Positions 8,347 to 14,941 of a stretch of DNA of 31,481 nucleotides are shown in pieces; the stretch's first letter is position 1, and each line of letters opens with the position of its first letter. The translations under genes and the position numbers were made by a program. Under the pieces are notes generated by a model, which did not search any database, was not told the origin of the DNA, and worked only from the letters and a program-made list of their open reading frames with translations. Source of the DNA: SIG440 sp045587485 (GTDB lineage: Bacteria; Bacillota; Clostridia; Monoglobales; Monoglobaceae); NCBI GenBank assembly GCA_045587485.1, contig JAZNCI010000084.1, forward strand, positions 1-31,481, given 5' to 3'.

Positions 8347-9369
8347 TTATCTTTGAACTCTGCCTGAACCGTCGCCGCCAGCCAGCTTTTCAACCTCGGC
8401 AACTGATACTCTGTTGTAGTCCCCTTCAACCGAATGCTTAAGTGCTGATGCTGCAACAGCAAATTCAATCGCATCCTTTGATGACTTGCCCGAAAGCAGA
8501 GAATAAATAAGTCCGCCACCGAATGAGTCACCACCGCCTACACGGTCAACAATGTGAAGATGATATGACTTTGAGAAATAGTAATCCTCACCGTCATAAA
8601 TCATACCTGCCCAATCGTTGTCACTTGCAGAAATTGATGTTCTGAGAGTTATTGCAACTTTCTCAAAACCAAACTTGTCAGCAAGCTGCTTTGCAACACT
8701 TTTGTAGCCTTCGTGATTAAGCTTTCCACCATAGATATCTGTGCCTTCTGCCTCGATACCAAAGACATCCTTGGCATCCTCTTCGTTTGAGATACAAACA
8801 TCAACATACTGACAGAGGTCTGTCATTGCCGCTCTTGCCTCGTCACGTGTCCAAAGTTTTCCACGATAGTTAAGGTCGCAGGAAATCTTAACACCTTTTG
8901 CCTTAGCAGCCTTGCAGGCATCCTTGCATATTTCAACAACATTGGGGCCGAGGGCAGGTGTGATACCTGTGAAGTGGAACCAGTCAGCACCTTCAAAAAT
9001 TGCATCCCAGTCAAAATCAGCGGGTTCTGCCATCTGGATTGCTGAATACTTTCTGTCATAGATACAAACGCTGCCACGCTGTGATGCACCCTTTTCAAGA
9101 TAATAAATACCCACTCTTTCGCCACCACGAACAATCTTTGATGTATCAACACCAAAATATCTGAGGCTGTCAACTGCTGCCTGTCCGATTGCATGCTTGG
9201 GAAGTTTTGTTACATAGCTTGATTCCAAGCCATAATTTGCCAGTGATACTGCGACATTTGCTTCACCGCCGCCAAATGTTGCCTGCATCTGGTCATTTTG
9301 AAAAAATCTGTAATACCCGTTCGGTGCAAGTCTAAGCATCAATTCACCGAATGTAATAACCTTTGCCAT
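8347..9369 (-). CDS. kdgK: 2-keto-3-deoxygluconate kinase (PfkB family)
   Basis: Phosphorylates 2-keto-3-deoxygluconate to KDPG, the substrate of the aldolase encoded just upstream. The 340-residue protein has the PfkB sugar-kinase pattern: GGGEANVAVSLANYG at about residues 33-47 for the sugar, and RVGGGDSFGGGL at 276-287 with catalytic Asp281 and the anion hole. The reading frame stays open 29 codons further upstream, but the start MAKVITFGELM at 9369 has a well-placed GGAG and matches the family N-terminus. The pair kdgK and eda is typical of pectin and hexuronate breakdown; no uronate isomerase or edd is visible. Specificity for KDG over other sugars rests mainly on the eda neighbour. Confidence 0.9.
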   Translation of the reverse strand: MAKVITFGELMLRLAPNGYYRFFQNDQMQATFGGGEANVAVSLANYGLESSYVTKLPKHAIGQAAVDSLRYFGVDTSKIVRGGERVGIYYLEKGASQRGSVCIYDRKYSAIQMAEPADFDWDAIFEGADWFHFTGITPALGPNVVEICKDACKAAKAKGVKISCDLNYRGKLWTRDEARAAMTDLCQYVDVCISNEEDAKDVFGIEAEGTDIYGGKLNHEGYKSVAKQLADKFGFEKVAITLRTSISASDNDWAGMIYDGEDYYFSKSYHLHIVDRVGGGDSFGGGLIYSLLSGKSSKDAIEFAVAASALKHSVEGDYNRVSVAEVEKLAGGDGSGRVQR

Positions 9370-9405
9370 TTTAAATTTCTCCTTTTTTATTATTTTTTTG
9401 ATGTA

Positions 9406-9489
9406 GAAATGCTTTGCATTTCCATTATATTTCCAAAACACTCTCGTGTTTTGCAATCCTGCGCTAAAAACAGTCCACTGGACTATTTT
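9406..9489 (-). other. Three-hairpin leader between eda and kdgK
   Basis: The 122-base gap contains three perfect inverted repeats in a row: 7-base stem GAAATGC/GCATTTC (9406-9422), 8-base stem CAAAACAC/GTGTTTTG (9434-9453), and 5-base stem AGTCC/GGACT (9472-9484) flanked by AAAA and TTTT tracts. Read on the minus strand the last one comes first, 7 bases after the eda stop, and is followed by five T, so it resembles a weak terminator. Likely roles are attenuation or mRNA stability; a REP- or MITE-like insertion is an alternative. Confidence 0.7.
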
Positions 9490-9491
9490 CT

Positions 9492-10139
9492 TTACGCTCC
9501 GGCTCTTGCCTTTTTAATATTCTCAACAAATTTCTTTGCTGTTTCAGTAATTGCGACATAATCGCCTGTTTTTGCACCTGCTGTAAGAGCACCGCCTGCA
9601 CCGCAAGCTACTGCACCCGCTTTAATCCATTCATCAACATTATCAACAGAAACGCCGCCTGTGGGCATCATTCTTGCCTGAGGAATAGGACCGTTAATAG
9701 CCTTGATAATCTTGGGACCAAACACTTCGCCGGGGAATATCTTAATAATATCAGCACCCGCCTCCATCGCCGCAACAACCTCTTTGATTGTCATACAGCC
9801 GGGCATATAGGGAACTCTGTAACGGTTACAGAGCTTTGCAGTTTTTTCATCAAAATAGGGACTTACTATGTACTGAGCGCCTGCAAGAATTGCAATTCTT
9901 GCAGTTTCAGAATCCATGACTGTTCCTGCACCAAGAATAATTTCGTCCTCAGAATATGTATCAGCCAGTTCTGCAATAACCTTGTCTGCATGTGGAACTG
10001 TGAATGTAAGTTCAATTGCCGGAACACCTCCTGCAATACAAGCATCTGCAATTTTCTTTGCCTGGTCTGCGCTTTCTGCACGAACAACCGCAACAATACC
10101 CACATCTGTTATTTTTTTAATTACGTCTTCTTTAAGCAT
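9492..10139 (-). CDS. eda: KDPG / 2-keto-4-hydroxyglutarate aldolase
   Basis: Class I aldolase splitting 2-keto-3-deoxy-6-phosphogluconate into pyruvate and glyceraldehyde-3-phosphate. The 215-residue barrel shows Arg20 in IVAVVR, Glu43 in AIELTF, and the Schiff-base Lys133 in ADIIKIFPGE, with MPTGGV near residue 159 for phosphate binding. The ATG at 10139 is chosen over one at 10145 because AGGAGG is 6 bases from the former but abuts the latter. It leads the eda-kdgK unit behind a consensus promoter. The C-terminal ARAGA lies directly next to the hairpin leader, so the gene end may have been shaped by that element (inference). Confidence 0.94.
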   Translation of the reverse strand: MLKEDVIKKITDVGIVAVVRAESADQAKKIADACIAGGVPAIELTFTVPHADKVIAELADTYSEDEIILGAGTVMDSETARIAILAGAQYIVSPYFDEKTAKLCNRYRVPYMPGCMTIKEVVAAMEAGADIIKIFPGEVFGPKIIKAINGPIPQARMMPTGGVSVDNVDEWIKAGAVACGAGGALTAGAKTGDYVAITETAKKFVENIKKARAGA

Positions 10140-10177
10140 TGTCATCCTCCTAATTATATTAATATTATGACATTATA

Positions 10178-10206
10178 ATTATAAATCTTTTATTTATTTA
10201 TGTCAA
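10178..10206 (-). promoter_or_regulatory. Consensus promoter of eda-kdgK
   Basis: TTGACA (10201-10206) and TATAAT (10178-10183) on the minus strand are perfect boxes with 17-base spacing. A 12-base palindrome TTATAATTATAA (10173-10184) covers the -10 box and could be an operator, though it is simple AT sequence. Such a strong core promoter for a catabolic pair suggests control by a repressor. Confidence 0.88.
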
Positions 10207-10242
10207 TATAATTTATTGGGTTTTTTCTTTTTTAATTGCTTT

Positions 10243-10932
10243 TTATATAATTCCAAAAAGAATAAAACCTACGGTATTAATTCCAAAGTTTGCAAACATA
10301 TGAACAAACCACGAGGCATATATATTGCCGGATTTTGAATTCATATAATTAAATATAATTCCTCCTGCAAAAAGCCCTGTCAGTATTAATGCAAAAATCA
10401 ATGTTGAAAACCACCCAATCATCATAGCAACGTGATACAATGCAAAGGCTGATGCACTAAAAATCATAGAAATTTTTTCCCCTGCAATACGCTTCAGTGT
10501 CAGATAAGCAAATCCCCTAAAGAAAAACTCCTCCAATAATGAATTTACAAACGAAATATAAATTGACACAAACACAAAATTATCTTTTGTTACGCCGATG
10601 TTTTTCGTCAGAGATAAGGTTACTGACGAGAAATCAAAAACGTTTCTCAAAAGCAAATATCCGCCTAAAATAATAGCATAAACCGGTATGCACAACAGCA
10701 ATGCCTGTCTTATATTTTTTCTATCCGCAATAAACAGCCTTTTTAATTGTAATTTTCTATCAAAGAAAGACCATATAAATGGCACTGCAAGAAACACTGT
10801 AAGTTTTACGCCGGATTTCACCGCATACTGGGGTTGAATTATCCCATCAACCACTGCCATCAAAACACAGCATAATATAACAATAATACATATGGCAACC
10901 GTCTTTCTTCTTAACATCTTTTCATTAGACAT
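10243..10932 (-). CDS. CPBP family intramembrane metalloprotease
   Basis: A CAAX-protease/bacteriocin-processing (Abi) family membrane protein of 229 residues. It has several hydrophobic segments, starting at about residues 12-30, and the family signature: EEFFFRG with Glu134, Glu135 and Arg139, then His167 in FALYHVAM, then His211 and Asn215 in HMFANFG. These match the conserved glutamates and histidines of the intramembrane active site. The substrate is unknown; roles in the family range from prenyl-protein processing to bacteriocin self-immunity, and no bacteriocin precursor is seen nearby. It lies 58 bases after the histidine phosphatase and may share its transcript. Confidence 0.88.
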   Translation of the reverse strand: MSNEKMLRRKTVAICIIVILCCVLMAVVDGIIQPQYAVKSGVKLTVFLAVPFIWSFFDRKLQLKRLFIADRKNIRQALLLCIPVYAIILGGYLLLRNVFDFSSVTLSLTKNIGVTKDNFVFVSIYISFVNSLLEEFFFRGFAYLTLKRIAGEKISMIFSASAFALYHVAMMIGWFSTLIFALILTGLFAGGIIFNYMNSKSGNIYASWFVHMFANFGINTVGFILFGII

Positions 10933-10990
10933 GATTTTACCATCCTTTATACTAACTGTATTTTTTCTTAAAGCCTAATACCTTTTATAA

Positions 10991-11632
10991 TCAAACATTG
11001 GGAGGCAAAATTGTTATATCATTCCCCTGGAAATAATCTGTTCCGTATTCCTGTATTTCAAATCTTCCGTCTGAATACATAACGTGAGTTACCGACGCAT
11101 TAGTCGCCCAGGGAATATCCTTTATTTCATCAATAGTGTATCCGTCGCAAAAAGCTTTAAACACACGTATTGGAGTTGCGTGGGTAAAAATCAGAACCGT
11201 TTTGCCAATATGTTTCTCTGCAATACGTGTAATTTCATCAACAATACGCAACTGAAGCTCCTCGACCGACTCTCCACCGTCACATTTTGCTCTGCCAATA
11301 TTGTTAAGCCATACCGCATATGACTCTTTAAAGTTTTTCTCAAGGTCAGAGAATAATCCATTTTCCCATTCTCCGGCATAAATTTCTCTGAGATTTTTGC
11401 TTTTTATAATATCAAGGCATTTCATTTCTGCAGTATGTAATGCCGTGCTGTATGCTCTTTTCAAATCGCTTGAATAAATCACATCTGCATGAATATCCTT
11501 TAAAAACTCTGCTGTGTTCTGTGCCTGATTGCGACCTGTTTCTGTCAAATCAAGATCTGTGTGACCAAGAAAGGCTTTCCGTTTATTGCCCTCTGACTCA
11601 CCATGACGTATAAGATATATATGTGTGTTCAT
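10991..11632 (-). CDS. Histidine phosphatase superfamily protein
   Basis: Phosphoglycerate-mutase-like phosphatase of 213 residues. The N-terminus reads LIRHGESEGN with catalytic His10, Arg9 and Glu12. Arg59, Glu83 and the second histidine His151 in THATPIRV complete the usual phosphate pocket. The family includes cobalamin and mannosyl-glycerate phosphatases and broad phosphatases (PhoE, CobC), so the substrate cannot be named. No cobalamin genes are near. GGAG precedes the ATG. Located 89 bases after the XRE-serine dehydratase gene, with a palindrome at 11679-11696 in the gap. Confidence 0.9.
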   Translation of the reverse strand: MNTHIYLIRHGESEGNKRKAFLGHTDLDLTETGRNQAQNTAEFLKDIHADVIYSSDLKRAYSTALHTAEMKCLDIIKSKNLREIYAGEWENGLFSDLEKNFKESYAVWLNNIGRAKCDGGESVEELQLRIVDEITRIAEKHIGKTVLIFTHATPIRVFKAFCDGYTIDEIKDIPWATNASVTHVMYSDGRFEIQEYGTDYFQGNDITILPPNV

Positions 11633-11678
11633 TTAATTGCATCTCCTCTTGAATAGTGCATCTGCCGCTACAAACATT

Positions 11679-11696
11679 ATTGTAATAAATTACAAT
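11679..11696. promoter_or_regulatory. Perfect 18-base inverted repeat, possible operator
   Basis: ATTGTAA-TAAA-TTACAAT is a perfect 7-base inverted repeat with a 4-base spacer, lying in the 89-base gap between the serine dehydratase fusion and the histidine phosphatase. A further copy of the half-site ATTGTAA is at 11712-11718. No T-run follows, so a terminator is unlikely and a transcription factor site is more plausible. The regulator is unknown. Confidence 0.5.
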
Positions 11697-11721
11697 AAAC
11701 ACTGTGTAATCATTGTAAACA

Positions 11722-13164
11722 TTATTTTTGTATATTTATTTTTGCAAGACCTGCTTCGGCAGTTTCCTTATAAGCCTTGTGCATATCAATTCCCGTCTCT
11801 TTCATAGTTTGAATAACATTGTCTAAAGAAATTTTTCTTGTATTCCATAAAAAGCTTGCTAAATTAACCGCATTTATTGCTCTCATAGCCGCCACCGCAT
11901 TTCGTTCAATACAGGGAATTTGAACCAATCCACAAATCGGGTCACAGGTAAGCCCCAAATGGTGTTCAATAGCGATTTCAGATGCATATTCAATTTTATC
12001 AATAGAAAATTCAAACAATTCACCAAGAGCAGCTGCTGCCATGGCACAGGCACTTCCAACCTCTGCCTGACACCCACATTCGGCTCCGGATATTGATGCG
12101 TTGGTTTTTATTAAATTCCCGATAATACCGCCTGTTATAAGAGCACGAACAATACTTTCATCGCTAAAATTATTTTTTTGTTGCTGATAGTATAAAACCG
12201 CAGGCAAAATTCCCGCTGCCCCACATGTAGGAGCCGTAACAATTTTTTCTCCGGATGCATTTTGTTCACCAACCGCAAAAGCATATGCACAAACCATTCG
12301 ATTTTCTTTTGTAACAGATGTTTCATCTATATGCTGACTGGAATATAGCGACTTTGCCTTCTTCTGAACGTCTAACCCTCCGGGAAGAGTTCCTGTGTCA
12401 GCCAGTCCGTTTTTAATTGACGCTTTCATAGCATCCCATATGCTACACATATAACCAAAAAAACCTTTGTTTTCGTTTTCAATTGCATATTCCCAGAGTC
12501 TTATGTTCTTTTCTTTACAATATTTTGCTATGGAGCTAAATTTATTAAGTTTATATATTCTTTCAGGGCTCTCAACAGCATCATTTTCAAAAACAATACT
12601 TCCGCCACCTATACTGAAAACCTTAATTCTTTCTGTCTCAACACCATTCTTATAAGAAATCAGTTCCATTGTATTAGGATGCGGGATATTATCATAAATA
12701 TAATTGAATTCTACATTACACTCATACGGAAGAAATGTTTTTCTGATTACCTCATCTGTACAATGTCCTTTGCCCGTTTTGGCAAGAGAACCATAAAGAA
12801 CAGCCTTGAATCTGTCTGCTTCCTTGTTCTTTTCCTTAAACATCATACATGCTTTTTCAGGACCAATTGTATGCGAGCTTGACGGGCCTCTGCCTATTTT
12901 ATATAATTCTGTCAACGATTCCATACCGCTTTCAGTGTCTTTCGTTTTCTCTGCTAAAGGTGTTGAATTATCAAAAAAGATTTCTACGGGGACATCCAGT
13001 ATCTTTGACAAACGGATAAGATTTTGCCCCGATGGATTTGAAAGCCCTGTTTCCCATTTTGAAACTGCCCTGTCGCTGACGCCAAGTAAATTGCCAAGTT
13101 GTCTTTGAGTTATATTTTTTTGTTCTCTCAGTTCTTTGATTTTACTTGAGTAAAATTTCTCCAT
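11722..13164 (-). CDS. XRE-type HTH domain fused to iron-sulfur L-serine dehydratase
   Basis: Predicted to deaminate L-serine to pyruvate and ammonia, with a DNA-binding head. Residues 8-61 form an XRE/Cro helix-turn-helix (ITQRQLGNLLGVSDRAVSKWETG). After a short linker, the serine dehydratase beta domain starts at about residue 83 with IGRGPSSSHTIGP (90-102) and includes GSLAKTGKGH (125-134). The alpha domain follows with APTCGAAGILPAVL (311-324), TNASISGAECGCQAEVG, LTCDPICG and IPCIERN. Cys365, Cys407 and Cys418 have the same spacing (42 and 11) as the Fe-S ligands of the Legionella pneumophila enzyme. The frame is continuous and GAGG precedes the ATG, so this is not an assembly artefact. 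It has a strong promoter with a palindrome over the -35 box, consistent with autorepression. Serine sensing through the enzyme domain is inference. Confidence 0.93.
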   Translation of the reverse strand: MEKFYSSKIKELREQKNITQRQLGNLLGVSDRAVSKWETGLSNPSGQNLIRLSKILDVPVEIFFDNSTPLAEKTKDTESGMESLTELYKIGRGPSSSHTIGPEKACMMFKEKNKEADRFKAVLYGSLAKTGKGHCTDEVIRKTFLPYECNVEFNYIYDNIPHPNTMELISYKNGVETERIKVFSIGGGSIVFENDAVESPERIYKLNKFSSIAKYCKEKNIRLWEYAIENENKGFFGYMCSIWDAMKASIKNGLADTGTLPGGLDVQKKAKSLYSSQHIDETSVTKENRMVCAYAFAVGEQNASGEKIVTAPTCGAAGILPAVLYYQQQKNNFSDESIVRALITGGIIGNLIKTNASISGAECGCQAEVGSACAMAAAALGELFEFSIDKIEYASEIAIEHHLGLTCDPICGLVQIPCIERNAVAAMRAINAVNLASFLWNTRKISLDNVIQTMKETGIDMHKAYKETAEAGLAKINIQK

Positions 13165-13218
13165 ATTTATTTACCTCATGCAAAGTATTTTTTTAATATT
13201 ATTAGCAAAAAAATTCCA

Positions 13219-13247
13219 ACTATAAAGGCATTTGAAAATATTGTCAA
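13219..13247 (-). promoter_or_regulatory. Promoter of the XRE-serine dehydratase gene
   Basis: Minus-strand TTGACA (13242-13247) and TATAGT (13219-13224) are 17 bases apart, giving a leader of about 48 bases. It lies between the MATE gene stop at 13272 and the fusion gene, so the fusion has its own start of transcription. Confidence 0.85.
13232..13247. promoter_or_regulatory. Candidate autoregulatory operator on the -35 box
   Basis: TTGAAAATATTGTCAA is a 16-base palindrome with 7 of 8 symmetric pairs, lying completely over the -35 box and spacer of the promoter of the XRE-serine dehydratase fusion. XRE/Cro-type repressors usually bind near-palindromes of this size. Binding by the fused domain is inference. 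Confidence 0.5.
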
Positions 13248-13271
13248 CATCAGTTCATTCTAATATAATCT

Positions 13272-14645
13272 TTATTTTATAGACATATTCTTCCACTTGC
13301 CTATACGATAGAATACCGCAGTCAATACTGCTCCTATCATCCAAGATGCAAGGAGTGAAATTTGTATACACTCACATCTGCCAAAGGGAAGCTCAGGGGT
13401 TTCGGTAAGATATGAAATTCCATAAGCAATCGGAACTCGGATTGCCACAGTTGTTGCAAGAGAAATCCACATTGGAGTCATTGTGTCACCTGCACCACGC
13501 ATAATTCCGGAAAGACTCTGGGTAACCGCAACGGCAATATATCCTGCAGCAAGAATTTTCATCAAATAGTAACTCATATCAACAAGGTATTGTGTATCTG
13601 TAAAAATCCCCATAAGCCATTTACCAAACAAAAGTATTATACCTGTAATCACAGTAGAACAGGCAACCGCAATCAACGTACCCTGTTTAGCACCTTTGGT
13701 TACACGTTCATAAAGTCCTGCTCCCACATTCTGACCTGCATATGTGGTCATCGCCATACCAAATGAGAAATTGGGCATCATAGCAAAGCCGTCAACACGC
13801 ATAATCACAACATTCGCCGCAATAAACTGCTCACCGAACTGATTGGTCAGCGACTGTACAATTATCATAGCTGATGACATAATTGCCTGGGTCAATCCCG
13901 AGGGCAATCCCAATTTAATTATTGTTTTAACATACGTTCCAAGAGGTTTAAGATATTTCCATTCAAAATCAAAAAATTTTGTCATTCTGGAAAGTTTAAT
14001 AAAGCACAAAAATGAAGAAACAATTTGAGCAATTACTGTTGCAAGTGCAACTCCCCCAACGCCCATCTCAAGAGATGCAACAAAATAAATATCAAGAACA
14101 ATATTTATTACTGTTGCCACAAGGAGATATACAAGAGGCGAAAAAGAATCACCCAATCCTCTTATTATTCCGCTAAGGATATTGTAAAAACCCATCCCCG
14201 CAATACCTACGAGAGAAATTGTCAGATAATCTGCACAACCATCAATAATTGACCCAGGTGTATTAAGCATATTGAGCACTGGTCTTATAAGAGGGGTTGC
14301 CACAATAATGAGAAATATACAAGAGATTATTGTTACCGTAATACTGTTACCGATTGTAGAAGAAAGACCTTTTCTGTTTCTTGCACCAAAAAATTGAGAA
14401 ACCATAATGCTTGCACCTGCGGAAATACCAATAAACAGCACCAACAGCATATGCAGTATCGGACCTGCACTGCCAACAGCCGCAAGGGCATTATCACCTA
14501 TATATTTTCCGACAACAATACTGTCAACAGTATTGTAAAGCTGCTGTGCAATGTTACCTATTAGCATAGGGAGAGTAAATTTAACAATGCTTTTCCAAGG
14601 AGTACCCACCGTCATATCAGTGGGTGCAAATAATTCTTTTAACAC
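13272..14645 (-). CDS. MATE family multidrug/sodium antiporter
   Basis: Integral membrane exporter of 457 residues with about twelve hydrophobic helices in two similar halves. The N-terminal half has PMLIGNIAQQLYNTVDSIVVGKYIGDNALAAVG, cut here to its key parts LIGNIAQQLYNTVDSI, a classical MATE helix 1; the second half repeats the pattern with QAIMSSAMIIVQSL and later GIMRGAGDTMTPMWIS. Substrates are probably drugs, dyes or metabolites exported against Na+ or H+, which cannot be fixed from sequence. It starts at GTG preceded by GAGGT, the only start with a good ribosome site, and has its own promoter. Confidence 0.94.
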   Translation of the reverse strand: MLKELFAPTDMTVGTPWKSIVKFTLPMLIGNIAQQLYNTVDSIVVGKYIGDNALAAVGSAGPILHMLLVLFIGISAGASIMVSQFFGARNRKGLSSTIGNSITVTIISCIFLIIVATPLIRPVLNMLNTPGSIIDGCADYLTISLVGIAGMGFYNILSGIIRGLGDSFSPLVYLLVATVINIVLDIYFVASLEMGVGGVALATVIAQIVSSFLCFIKLSRMTKFFDFEWKYLKPLGTYVKTIIKLGLPSGLTQAIMSSAMIIVQSLTNQFGEQFIAANVVIMRVDGFAMMPNFSFGMAMTTYAGQNVGAGLYERVTKGAKQGTLIAVACSTVITGIILLFGKWLMGIFTDTQYLVDMSYYLMKILAAGYIAVAVTQSLSGIMRGAGDTMTPMWISLATTVAIRVPIAYGISYLTETPELPFGRCECIQISLLASWMIGAVLTAVFYRIGKWKNMSIK

Positions 14646-14681
14646 TTTTTCTACCTCGTTCCAATAAATTCCACAAGTTGC

Positions 14682-14710
14682 AGTATATCATAAATTCGCT
14701 TCAAATACAA
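14682..14710 (-). promoter_or_regulatory. Probable promoter of the MATE gene
   Basis: TTGTAT (14705-14710) and TATACT (14682-14687) on the minus strand, 17 bases apart, 37 bases before the GTG start. Two deviations in the -35 box make it weaker than others in this window. Confidence 0.6.
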
Positions 14711-14730
14711 CACATATCCTGAAAAGAAGT

Positions 14731-14786
14731 ACAAAAAACATAAAACAACATGACCCCAAAAGTTCAACTCTTTCAGGGTCGGTTGT
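14731..14786 (-). terminator. Probable terminator after the TRAP transporter
   Basis: Minus strand: stem with two blocks, ACAAC / GTTGT (14782-14786 with 14745-14749) and GACCC / GGGTC (14776-14780 with 14752-14756), a large loop, then a T-rich tract ending in six T. It is about 155 bases downstream of the TRAP permease stop. The CATGACCCCAAAAGTT segment also recalls the end of some IS3-type elements, so an old insertion end is an alternative. The 14787-14941 stretch otherwise shows nothing convincing. Confidence 0.5.
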
Positions 14787-14941
14787 ATTAAATTTCTTGT
14801 TTATAAGTAAAGGAGCCTGATTGCATTTTTACGTTTAAATATTCTCAAATACTTTTTTTAAAATTCTACCGTTGTTTACCCATTCCTTAGCATTTGATGC
14901 AAAATGATAATCATAAGAATAGACATTGCAAACTTATTATT

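Noticed and set aside
9370..9456. Upstream extension of kdgK by 29 codons
   Set aside because: The extension is in the hairpin leader, and the ATG at 9369 has a proper GGAG and the normal family N-terminus.
14745..14786. End of an IS3-type insertion sequence (CATGACCCCAAAAGTT)
   Set aside because: No transposase, second end or target duplication is present; the same bases are better explained by a hairpin terminator with a T-rich tail.
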